A stretch of 56,653 nt of DNA, from contig JAKAJS010000165.1 in assembly GCA_021813685.1 (NCBI GenBank), positions 1-56,653 on the forward strand. Direction: 5' to 3'. The position numbers were made by a program, and so were the translations under genes. Source of the DNA: Deltaproteobacteria bacterium (lineage in GTDB: Bacteria; Desulfobacterota; Syntrophobacteria; Syntrophobacterales; Syntrophobacteraceae). The first letter of the stretch is position 1. Each line of letters starts with the position of its first letter. Shown piece after piece: positions 1-7,500 of this stretch. The notes under the pieces were generated by a model. That model was not told the DNA's origin and made no database searches. It saw only the letters and a program-made list of their open reading frames with translations.

Positions 1-432
1 TAATCCTGAAAAGCCTGTAGTGTCCACCCCCTGTGCGGAGGTGGCGGTGAATTGTCAAAAAAGAATCTCTTGTCTGTACGAAAAATTGGATATCTCATTT
101 CTCCCTCCAAATTTCAGCAACCTGCCGGCAAATGAGCTTGAACGCCCAAAGCAGGGCAATAGCCCGATCGTTTCCGCTTTGCTGTCCGATCCCCCCATTG
201 GGCATTGAAGCAGCGGTTGCTCGGGCTTTTCAGAATGCTATTGCATATTGGTTGCCATTTGGTCTTCAATCTACCCGAAGTGCTTGCTATAAGGCAACTT
301 ATTGTTGGAGGTATAGAAGAAAAAATTTGAAAAAATTGCTCTTTTTTTTGCGCAAACGCAACGAAAATGGCGCATTGTGGCATCCTTGGCGGATGCGCGG
401 AGAGGGAGGGAATTTTGACGCACAGAAAAATT
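1..432. other. Gene-free stretch at window start
   Basis: I see no supportable gene here. The short open frames lack ribosome binding sites and have no recognisable protein character. The end of this stretch leads into the promoter of the Phd/VapC module. Confidence 0.5.
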
Positions 433-460
433 TTGACACCGGTTCCCGATTACGTAAAAT
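433..460 (+). promoter_or_regulatory. Sigma-70-type promoter of the Phd/VapC module
   Basis: TTGACA at 433-438 is followed after 16 bases by TAAAAT at 455-460, a near-consensus -35/-10 pair. The antitoxin start codon lies about 30 bases downstream. A 7-bp inverted repeat (GTAAAAT at 454-460 and ATTTTAC at 472-478) overlaps the -10 box and is a plausible autoregulatory operator. Type II antitoxins usually repress their own promoter, but the operator role is inferred from position only. Confidence 0.6.
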
Positions 461-490
461 CTTATTATCATATTTTACAAGGAGCCAGCT

Positions 491-772
491 ATGTCCACAG
501 ACATCAGCGCCACCAACGCGGTGAGACATTTTTCGGAACTGTTGAATAACATCAGATTTCGCGGGGTCCACTATACCATCATTCGAGGAGGAAAACCCGC
601 AGCAGCGCTCGTTCCATTGGAGGAGGGCGGTCCATCACGGCGTTTGGGCGATCTCGGCTCCATTTTTCAGACCTTGCCCCACATCGACCCCGAGGACACA
701 AGCTTTCTCGATGACGTTCGGGAGGCGATCGAAGGCCAGCCCCCCTTGCCTGGCTATACGTCATGGGAGTGA
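491..772 (+). CDS. Phd/YefM-type antitoxin
   Basis: This 93-residue protein has the N-terminal fold signature of Phd/YefM antitoxins: a short strand, the phrase NAVRHFSELLNNI, and a hydrophobic strand around GKPAAALVPLEE. The N-terminal half (residues 1-55) would bind DNA and the acidic C-terminal tail would wrap the toxin. An AAGGAG site about seven bases upstream of the ATG fixes the start. Its last ten bases overlap the VapC-like gene, the usual coupling of antitoxin and toxin. It probably represses the promoter at 433-460. Confidence 0.85.
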   Translation: MSTDISATNAVRHFSELLNNIRFRGVHYTIIRGGKPAAALVPLEEGGPSRRLGDLGSIFQTLPHIDPEDTSFLDDVREAIEGQPPLPGYTSWE

Positions 773-1179
773 TCTTTGATTCCAGCGAAATTATTTTTCT
801 GGAGCGTGACCGAACACAGGTCGCAAGCCTTGTGTCCGGCCGAGAAGATGAGCCTTTCGGCATCAGCGTGATTACGGTCGCGGAACTGCTGCACGCAGTG
901 GAGCGCGCCGACACGGAAACCCGCAGACTCAGACGCCAATCCTTTGTTGAAAAGATCCTGGCTTCCTTTCCTATTTTTCCCTTTGATGTCTCTGTAGCAC
1001 GCATTTACGCGCGCCTTTGGGCATCTTTGGCCAAAAAAGGGCTGACCGTCGGTGCGCACGACCTCATGATTGCTGCCACGGCGATCTCTCTCGACTACGC
1101 TGTGATTACTGCCAATAGGCGTGACTTCGAAAAGATAGAGGGGCTAAAGCTGGAAGAGCGTTCCCTGAGGAAGACCTGA
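763..1179 (+). CDS. vapC: PIN-domain ribonuclease toxin, VapC type
   Basis: The 138-residue protein is a single PIN domain. The acidic residues expected for the Mg-dependent RNase site are visible: Asp near residue 6 (VIFDSSEI), Glu in the VAELLHAVERA helix near residue 42, Asp in GAHDLMIAATA near residue 99, and Asp in ANRRDFEKI near residue 117. VapC toxins cleave tRNA or rRNA and are neutralised by the antitoxin encoded just upstream; the two frames overlap by ten bases. The spacing of catalytic residues looks intact, so the toxin is probably functional. The natural RNA target cannot be read from the sequence. Confidence 0.88.
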   Translation: MGVIFDSSEIIFLERDRTQVASLVSGREDEPFGISVITVAELLHAVERADTETRRLRRQSFVEKILASFPIFPFDVSVARIYARLWASLAKKGLTVGAHDLMIAATAISLDYAVITANRRDFEKIEGLKLEERSLRKT

Positions 1180-1327
1180 GCGTCCGAAAACTCTGCGTGC
1201 TCCACAGGAAAACTCCGGTTACACTTGGAAGTGATACCACCGTGCGCGCACACTCGAAGCGCAACACTCAGGTCATCCCGGTTCTCGGGCATGTCAGCCG
1301 AAGGGAACCGGCAAATGGGGGGGAGTT

Positions 1328-3067
1328 GTGAAGATTTTGCTCATCTATCCGTACTTTCTCGAGGATCGTTCCGAAGAGGAGGACATCAGCGCTGTCCCCA
1401 CAGGGCTTTACTACATCGGAGCGCTTCTGCTGCAGGAGGGCTACGAGGTTGAAATTCTCAATTTCTACCGTGGGAACCAAAACCCACAGAGAATGCGGGA
1501 AATAGTGGCACAAAAAAATGCCGATATCGTCGGCATTTCGATATTCAATGCCAACCGTTGGGGCGGCGTCGAAACAGCGCGCCTCGTAAAGGAAGTTACC
1601 CCGAAGGCTAGAGTCGTTTTCGGCGGAGTGGGCGCGACATTTCTTTGGGAGCATCTTCTGCGGAACTTCCGGGAGATCGACTATGTTGTCCTCGGAGAGG
1701 GGGAATATAGCTTCCTGGAGTTGATACGATTACTCGAAAAGGACCTCGGGGCAGACGCTTCCGCCATCCGGGGAATCGCTTTCAGGCGTGAGGGCAAAAT
1801 CGTTCGAACAGAGCCCGCAAAACCCATCGAGGATCTGGACAAGCTGCCAAACCCCGCCCGGTATTTCACCTACAGACACCTGTCTCTCACCAGGGGATGC
1901 CCCGGGAATTGCACCTACTGCGGATCTCCCCGATTCTGGGGACACAAGGTGAGGTTTCATTCCGTTTCCTACTTTGTCGATCAATTGGAGCTTCTCTACC
2001 GGCAGGGAATCAACTTTTTCTATATCTCGGACGACATTTTCACGATGAAAAAGGATGTCGCGATAGCTGTGTGCAAGGAAATCCTGAACCGGAGTCTTTC
2101 CATATCCTGGTACGCCATTTCGCACGTCGGCAATGTCGATGAGGAGATACTCTACTGGATGCGAAAGGCGGGGTGTATCCAGATCAGCTACGGGGTGGAA
2201 AGCGGATCTGAAAAAATACGAAACAGGCTTAACAAAAGGATTACAGACGAGCAGATAAGAAGGGCTTTCCGCCTGACGACGCGCTACGGCATCCTGGCCC
2301 GCGCCTATATCATCTATGCATGTCCGGAGGAGTCCTCGGAAACGATTCGCCAAACCGAAGAGCTTATTCGAGAGATCAAGCCTCACAGCGTTGTTTTCTA
2401 CGTGTTGCGGCTCTTCCCGGGGACCGCCCTCTACGACGAGGCAAAAGAGAAAATGCGGTTCACCGATGATGTGTGGCTTAATCCGCTGGAGGACATACTC
2501 TACCTCGAAACGGACCCCTCCTTTTCTACAAATGAGGTTCTATCATTCCGGGACCGTTTGCGGCAGGCCTTCTATCAAGGCCTTCCCTCTTTTGTAGACG
2601 CTATAGAACTCGAAGATATCGAGGAACTCTACCCCTTGCATGCCGATTTCCTCTCGCGCCTTGGGATGACCTTCAGCCACGGAGATTATGCCGCGATCGA
2701 CGCCATACCGGATAAGGAAGCCGTCGCGGTAAGGCTTTTCCAAAGAGCCCTGTCTTTTGCCCCTCACGAAAGAGCCTTCCTGGGACTGGCGATGATCAGG
2801 CAAAGGAATCGATCGTACGGAGATTCGATAGAGCTTTTGAGCGAAGGCATCCGGCTTTTCCCCGGGAGTGAACCGCTGCATATCTGCCTGGCCGTTAGCT
2901 ACATGAACCTCGCAAGGTTTGACGATGCACTCTCGATCCTCATGAAATTCCAGGACTCACCCGATGCGCTGCAACAGATCGCAGCCTGCCACAGAGCACT
3001 GGGACAGCCGGCAAAAGAGCAATTCTTCCTGGATAGACTGAACGCTTTGGGACCAGGCCGGGCATGA
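1328..3067 (+). CDS. B12-binding radical SAM protein with C-terminal TPR-like region
   Basis: The start is GTG at 1328, preceded by a run of G ending GGGAG. Residues 1-140 look like a cobalamin-binding Rossmann domain (VGISIFNANRW, VVFGGVGAT, YVVLGEGE). Residues about 190-390 are a radical SAM domain with the cluster motif C-x3-C-x2-C in LTRGCPGNCTYCGSP. Residues after about 430 form repeated helical units resembling tetratricopeptide repeats (RAFLGLAMIRQR, PLHICLAVSYMNL). This architecture is typical of radical SAM methyltransferases and related enzymes acting on complex substrates or protein partners. No biosynthetic neighbours are present to name the substrate. Confidence 0.85.
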   Translation: MKILLIYPYFLEDRSEEEDISAVPTGLYYIGALLLQEGYEVEILNFYRGNQNPQRMREIVAQKNADIVGISIFNANRWGGVETARLVKEVTPKARVVFGGVGATFLWEHLLRNFREIDYVVLGEGEYSFLELIRLLEKDLGADASAIRGIAFRREGKIVRTEPAKPIEDLDKLPNPARYFTYRHLSLTRGCPGNCTYCGSPRFWGHKVRFHSVSYFVDQLELLYRQGINFFYISDDIFTMKKDVAIAVCKEILNRSLSISWYAISHVGNVDEEILYWMRKAGCIQISYGVESGSEKIRNRLNKRITDEQIRRAFRLTTRYGILARAYIIYACPEESSETIRQTEELIREIKPHSVVFYVLRLFPGTALYDEAKEKMRFTDDVWLNPLEDILYLETDPSFSTNEVLSFRDRLRQAFYQGLPSFVDAIELEDIEELYPLHADFLSRLGMTFSHGDYAAIDAIPDKEAVAVRLFQRALSFAPHERAFLGLAMIRQRNRSYGDSIELLSEGIRLFPGSEPLHICLAVSYMNLARFDDALSILMKFQDSPDALQQIAACHRALGQPAKEQFFLDRLNALGPGRA

Positions 3068-3117
3068 GGGACGCGGATTGGGGTTGCCGGCTGCATCATC
3101 CGGGTGCGCAATCGTCA

Positions 3118-3146
3118 TTGACAATTTCTTTTTCTGTGTGTATAAG
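3118..3146 (+). promoter_or_regulatory. Sigma-70-type promoter for the MFS transporter
   Basis: TTGACA at 3118-3123 and TATAAG at 3141-3146 are separated by 17 bases. The next start codon on this strand is 3439, so a transcript would carry an untranslated leader of about 285 bases. The leader (about 3153-3438) contains no recognisable gene and no riboswitch that I recognise. Confidence 0.55.
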
Positions 3147-3438
3147 CGATTAACTTTTAATCCGTTTCAACCGGGTGCGGGAGCTCCACCAGGTGTGGGT
3201 CCGAAGCTCGCCGGTTTATCTCCAGCTTCAAACGATTTCTTCAACTGTACTATTCACTACAGATTTCTTTTTTTTGCTCTGGATTCAGGCAACAGGTTTC
3301 AGGTTTTTTAGAAGTGTACTCGTACCCCTTAAGTTCATTGTTCCTATAGGCACGTATTGAGGCTTTCCTACGTATTTTGTGATGCACTTTCCATTATCTT
3401 TTCTTCCAACAGGTATTCTACAAGAAAGGAGAAACAAA

Positions 3439-4767
3439 ATGGCCGCTCCTTTGGAAAAGGTACCAGGAAAAGCTTGGGTTGTGACTTTCGCGGGAACTGC
3501 CGTAAATTTATGTCTGGGAATTCTCTATGCCTGGAGTGTTTGGGGTGGGGCTCTGACCGTGCCGAAGCTCCCTGACGGTCATTTCAATGAAGCCCTGGTC
3601 GGAACGGCCATGCCCGGAATCAATGCGGCCTGGTCCTATCTCAGCAACGCCCAGGCTGCCACACCCTTTTCCCTGTGCGTCATCATCTTCGCACTTCTCA
3701 TGATCCCGGGCGGCAGGATACAGGATCGGTTCGGTCCGAAGGTGGGTGCGACTATAGGAGGCATCTTTCTGGCTGCCGGATGCATACTGGCGGGCTTGAT
3801 GAAAAGCTACCTCGGTCTTCTGATCGGCTTCGGGATAATGGGGGGCATCGGCATGGGAATCGGCTATGCGGCCCCGACTCCCGCCGCGCTCAAATGGTTC
3901 GGTCCTCATAGAAGAGGCCTGATCGCCGGCCTGGTTGTTGGCGGATACGGCGGTGCCGCGCTCTATATCGCGCCTCTGGCCAAGTGGCTTATAACGAACT
4001 ACGGCATCAGCGGCAGTTTTATCATTTTGGGGGTCGTTTTCGCCGTGGTCATAATAATCGCCGGCCAACTGCTGGCGTGGCCTCCGGAGGGGTATGTTCC
4101 GCCTGCTCCCGCCGCTGCCAAAGCTGGAGTACAGGCAAAAGCCTCGCTGACCACGGTGGACTGGGTTGCTTCGGACATGGTCAAGACGTGGCAGTACTAT
4201 GCCTTGGTGGCTCTGTTCATAGGATCGACACAGTCGGGCCTCCTGATCATAGCCTTCGCCGCACCACTGGCCGCCCCGCTGCTTGGCGCCGCGGCCTGGA
4301 TACTGGTTTCCTATGGCGGGCTTATCAATGCGCTGGGCCGAGTCGGTACGGGGCTATATTCCGACAAGATCGGCCGCGCCAATGCGTTTACCATAAACTG
4401 CATAATTTCGGCGGCTTGCCTTTTTGCCATGCCCGCCATCATTGCTTCGAAGAGCGTTCTGCTGCTCTTTATCGCCGTAGGGATAGCTTACTGGCAGTAT
4501 GGCGGAGGGCTGGCCCTGCTGCCCTCTTATACCGCCGACTTTTTTGGGCCCAAAAATTTGGGTTTCAACTACGGCCTGGTATTTCTGGGCTGGGGACTCG
4601 GGTTCTTCATGGCGAGGCTGGGCGGCACCATTCGGGACATGACGGGAAATCTCGACTGGGCTTTCTATCTGTCCGGCCTCGTGCTGGTCGTTGCCGTAAT
4701 TCTGGCTCGCATTGCAAAGCGGCCCTCTGTAGCAGCACAAAAAGCACCCGGACCTGTGCGGTCGTGA
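3439..4767 (+). CDS. MFS transporter, oxalate/formate antiporter (OFA) family
   Basis: The 442-residue protein has about 12 hydrophobic membrane segments in two halves, as expected for the major facilitator superfamily. The [12 protein letters not shown] loop between helices 2 and 3 is the diagnostic MFS motif. The [17 protein letters not shown]-terminus and the second-half phrase [14 protein letters not shown] resemble the OFA family, which exchanges oxalate, formate or related monocarboxylates. The start at 3439 is chosen because AAAGGAG lies seven bases upstream; an in-frame start 20 codons earlier lacks a ribosome site. It stands alone between other transcription units. Confidence 0.85.
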   Translation: MAAPLEKVPGKAWVVTFAGTAVNLCLGILYAWSVWGGALTVPKLPDGHFNEALVGTAMPGINAAWSYLSNAQAATPFSLCVIIFALLMIPGGRIQDRFGPKVGATIGGIFLAAGCILAGLMKSYLGLLIGFGIMGGIGMGIGYAAPTPAALKWFGPHRRGLIAGLVVGGYGGAALYIAPLAKWLITNYGISGSFIILGVVFAVVIIIAGQLLAWPPEGYVPPAPAAAKAGVQAKASLTTVDWVASDMVKTWQYYALVALFIGSTQSGLLIIAFAAPLAAPLLGAAAWILVSYGGLINALGRVGTGLYSDKIGRANAFTINCIISAACLFAMPAIIASKSVLLLFIAVGIAYWQYGGGLALLPSYTADFFGPKNLGFNYGLVFLGWGLGFFMARLGGTIRDMTGNLDWAFYLSGLVLVVAVILARIAKRPSVAAQKAPGPVRS

Positions 4768-4814
4768 GATAGCTCGATCTATCTTTCAAACGGATGACAA
4801 TCTCACCTTCAGGG

Positions 4815-4845
4815 GCTTCCCCGCACGGACAAACGGCGGGGAAGC
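4815..4845 (+). terminator. Hairpin downstream of the MFS gene
   Basis: A perfect 10-bp stem (GCTTCCCCGC at 4815-4824 and its complement at 4836-4845) encloses an 11-base loop. It lies 48 bases after the transporter stop codon. There is no T-run after it, so it may be a weak terminator or the end of a small mobile element rather than a classical rho-independent site. Confidence 0.4.
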
Positions 4846-4888
4846 TCCTGCTTTCCCCTACCCCACTGGCGTCGAAAAACACTTTCCG

Positions 4889-5323
4889 ATGCCCCATGTC
4901 TGTATCATTCGATTCGACGACACCTATTGGGCAAGGCACGCCGGGTTTATTCCGGGTGAGTTCGTCATGCTCGCCGTAAGCGACGACGGCTGCGGGATGG
5001 ATGATAAAACCCTCGAATTCATTTTCGACCCATTCTTTACGACCAAGGGAGTCGGAAAGGGCACGGGCCTGGGATTGGCGACCGTATACGGCATTGTCAA
5101 ACAAAACAACGGATTTATAAATGTCTACAGTGAACCGGGCTTCGGGACGACCTTCAAGATCTACATCCCGGGCGTTGTGGAGTCGGTCCCGCAGAAGCCC
5201 CCCGCACCCTTGCCAAAAGACCTGCGGGGCATGGAAACCGTGCTGCTGGTGGAAGAGCGCTTTTGCCTGCCACGCCTCAGGTCAACGGTATTGCCGGCCG
5301 GCGGCCTCGTCGCAGGAAGCTGA
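4889..5323 (+). pseudogene. Fragment of a hybrid histidine kinase (ATPase domain plus start of receiver)
   Basis: The frame encodes the second half of a HATPase domain: the G1 box [11 protein letters not shown], the F box IFDPFFTTK, and the G2 box [18 protein letters not shown]. It then runs into the first strand of a receiver domain (METVLLVEE) before homology stops near 5265. The N box, the phosphoacceptor His and any sensor domain are absent upstream, and the receiver is cut off. This is therefore a relic of a much longer PAS-type hybrid kinase, not a working gene. Recognisable kinase sequence begins near 4907. Its 3' end overlaps the tail of the diguanylate cyclase gene on the other strand. 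Confidence 0.8.
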
Positions 5324-6421
5324 AACCGTTTGATTGCGGCCCCGTTTTTTTGCCTGGTACAGTGCGTTATCGGCCCTCGAGATCAATGTATCGCGGGACT
5401 CGTCGATATCCGGCCGCGAACAGGCGATGCCGATGCTGATCGTTGCCGATATTTCGGAGCCGTTACAAGACATTCGCATGGCCGACATACGCCGACGCAG
5501 TTCCTCCGCCAACTCGAAGGCAGCTTGCGCAGGAGTGTCGGTTAACAGCGCGATAAACTCTTCACCGCCAAATCGTGCGACGATATCGGTGTCTCTTCTG
5601 AATACGGATCTGAAAACCTCGGCCGTGAGTTTGAGAAATTCATCCCCCGCCAGGTGGCCGTACTGGTCGTTGATCTTTTTGAAATGGTCGATATCGCCGA
5701 TGATCACAACGGGCACCGTTCTTACCCGCGAGCATTTTTTACATTCCCGATCGATGTTCTCATCGAAATACCGGCGGTTGTAAAGACCGGTGAGACTGTC
5801 GATTCTGGCCAAAAGACCGAGTTCTTCGGTTTTTTTGACCAAAAGGAGTTCATTCTTGAGTGCCTGCCGGTACTCCCGGTTCCCCTGACCCGCGATAAAC
5901 ACCAGGTAGACCGAATAGATCAACACCAGGACGGCTAGAGGCTCATGGGTTCTGTAAAGCAACATGAGCGCAGCGGCAGGTATCAGCACGGCCAGCTCGA
6001 AAAATACGGCAAGTGCAAAGCTGGGCGCAAATCCCACGGTACCGCCGGCGCAAATGCCCGCCGTGCAGACGATCATCAGCATTTTGGAGGTATATTCGCC
6101 GGGGAGCACCATGAACCAGGCGAAAAAACTTCCCCAAATCAATCCCGTAGCACCGGCGGAGATATAGAAGATGGCGTTGTCCAGCGATTGGCTGTGCCTT
6201 TTCACCCGTTCTGAAAGAACAAGGCGGTAGAACAATCGGAAAAGACAGATCCCGGCTATCAAAGTGCCGAACAGTACACAAAAACTACTATGGCGTTTAT
6301 AAAAATCGTTGGCGCCGACAATTACCAGAAAAAGAGGGGTATAAAACAGAAGCCCGAAAAATGCCCTGGTCTTGATGTCTTGAACAACCCGGCGATCGAT
6401 ATCGGGAGTCTCAATCGTCAT
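5282..6421 (-). CDS. Membrane diguanylate cyclase (GGDEF domain)
   Basis: Residues about 20-180 contain roughly six hydrophobic segments, forming a membrane-embedded sensor module of no recognised named family. Residues about 210-365 are a GGDEF domain with the active-site signature GGEEF near 285-289, which supports synthesis of cyclic di-GMP from two GTP. The metal-binding phrase [17 protein letters not shown] is intact. An RxxD product-inhibition site (RDTD) lies exactly five residues before GGEEF, so feedback control is likely. No phosphodiesterase or response regulator adjoins it. Its 3' end overlaps a kinase relic on the opposite strand. Confidence 0.92.
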   Translation of the reverse strand: MTIETPDIDRRVVQDIKTRAFFGLLFYTPLFLVIVGANDFYKRHSSFCVLFGTLIAGICLFRLFYRLVLSERVKRHSQSLDNAIFYISAGATGLIWGSFFAWFMVLPGEYTSKMLMIVCTAGICAGGTVGFAPSFALAVFFELAVLIPAAALMLLYRTHEPLAVLVLIYSVYLVFIAGQGNREYRQALKNELLLVKKTEELGLLARIDSLTGLYNRRYFDENIDRECKKCSRVRTVPVVIIGDIDHFKKINDQYGHLAGDEFLKLTAEVFRSVFRRDTDIVARFGGEEFIALLTDTPAQAAFELAEELRRRMSAMRMSCNGSEISATISIGIACSRPDIDESRDTLISRADNALYQAKKRGRNQTVSASCDEAAGRQYR

Positions 6422-6574
6422 GACGCCTCTGTTTAAATGTTTGATAAGAAACCACTATTTTGGCCACCACGCCTAGCAGCCCTCCGAAATGGTGTCAAGT
6501 TTTTTTTGGGCGGAATCGGATTCTAAGGTTCAGGAGAGAAACGTCGCGCCCGAAGGGCATCAGATGAGACTCAT

Positions 6575-6610
6575 AGCGGCGTGAGGCACAGGGGGCGCTA
6601 GCCCCCTGGT
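6575..6610. repeat. Dispersed palindromic repeat, copy 1 (short form)
   Basis: The core is an 8-bp stem, CAGGGGGC at 6589-6596 and its complement at 6601-6608, preceded by TAGCGGCG. It matches the reverse strand of the longer copies near 17.15, 19.04, 23.82 and 42.97 kb. It sits three bases beyond the end of the small membrane-protein gene, where it could also stop transcription. Confidence 0.6.
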
Positions 6611-6612
6611 CT

Positions 6613-6864
6613 TCACCTGAGAAACCGCAAGATTACCAGAAGCACGATAGCGCCCACAATCGACAGGAAAAAGCCGGCTGGATGAAATTTGGCCCCCGGT
6701 TCCGGCTTTTTGATAACATGCCCTATTACGCCGCCAACGAATCCTCCGACAATCCCAACGACGGTCGTGGCGATTATACCCATGTGATCCGCTCCGGGCA
6801 CCAGCGCTCGTGCAATCAGACCAATGATGAAACCCACGATAATCGACCAGATAAGGTGGAACAT
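6613..6864 (-). CDS. GlsB/YeaQ/YmgE-family small membrane protein
   Basis: The 83-residue product has three hydrophobic, glycine-rich segments (SIIVGFIIGLIARAL, ATTVVGIVGGFVGGVIGHV, FLSIVGAIVLLVIL). This is the pattern of the transglycosylase-associated/GlsB membrane family, often linked to envelope stress. The start at 6864 is preferred over an in-frame GTG four codons upstream because GGAG lies six bases before this ATG and the length then matches the family. The biochemical role of the family is not established. Confidence 0.88.
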   Translation of the reverse strand: MFHLIWSIIVGFIIGLIARALVPGADHMGIIATTVVGIVGGFVGGVIGHVIKKPEPGAKFHPAGFFLSIVGAIVLLVILRFLR

Positions 6865-6906
6865 GTGCATCTCCACATTCGAATGGACGTTTTTCCATGT
6901 TCGAAC

Positions 6907-7113
6907 TTACTTTTTCTTTTGTTTCTGCTGTCCTACGCGGACTTTTTGTACCTGTTCGTGAAATTCGACCTTGACGTGTGTTGCAGTCGGACACGTCCCA
7001 AGCCGCCATTTTGTTGGAGGAGACACCCAAACGGAACAAAAATCGCCATCAATTTTCGCACATCCCCTGCACTGCTTGACTATCGGTTTTCTTTCCATAT
7101 CAGCCTGCAACAT
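6907..7113 (-). CDS. PxxKW-family cysteine-rich small protein
   Basis: The 68-residue protein carries four cysteines (CRGC near residues 15-18, then FCSVW and GTCP) and the motif PPTKWRLGTCPTATH, the hallmark of the PxxKW family. To my knowledge these small proteins are found mainly in Desulfobacterota-type bacteria and their function is unknown. The Cys pattern suggests metal or zinc binding. A GGGGAG site lies about a dozen bases upstream of the start; a second Met at codon 6 is an alternative. The C-terminus is very basic (QKQKKK). Confidence 0.75.
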   Translation of the reverse strand: MLQADMERKPIVKQCRGCAKIDGDFCSVWVSPPTKWRLGTCPTATHVKVEFHEQVQKVRVGQQKQKKK

Positions 7114-7500
7114 AAGAATTCTCTCCCCTCGTCATAGAAAGACTCTGTTCCATCTGCCCGAATCGCGGCAACCTTTCCTCCACAGATTCTCCCTAAATTG
7201 GCAACTGCAACGCGCTGCGGTCAACGGGTAGAAACCTCCAATTTCAGGCTTCGTAGAGGGGGGTCTGTATCGAACAAATACGGCTTCCAAACAGAAAATG
7301 TGGGGGAAATTCCCCATTCGGGCCCGCTGTACGCCGCACGCTGTAAAACTCTCCCTCTACCGGGAGCTCTGCTCTCAACTCCAGCGAGATCCAGGTCCGG
7401 GGAGCATCGACACCAACGTCAGCCCAAAAACCGAAGAACTGTTTATATTCAGGATAGGACGTCCCTCGTGGGAACCCGTCCACACCAACGAGGATCAGCT
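7114..7500. other. Intergenic region upstream of the Lon-like gene
   Basis: This 387-base stretch separates two divergent genes. The frame of the Lon-like gene stays open back to 7198, but the implied 101 residues are low in hydrophobic structure and lack a ribosome site, so I treat them as non-coding. No clear sigma-70 or heat-shock promoter pair could be assigned. Confidence 0.5.

Noticed and set aside
7287..7320. Heat-shock (sigma-32) promoter upstream of the Lon-like gene
   Set aside because: A CCCCAT box is present, but the candidate -35 lies about 20 bases away, too far for the sigma-32 spacing.
7198..7500. N-terminal extension of the Lon-like protein
   Set aside because: There is no ribosome site or coding character; the ATG at 7501 has a good site and begins the structured protein.
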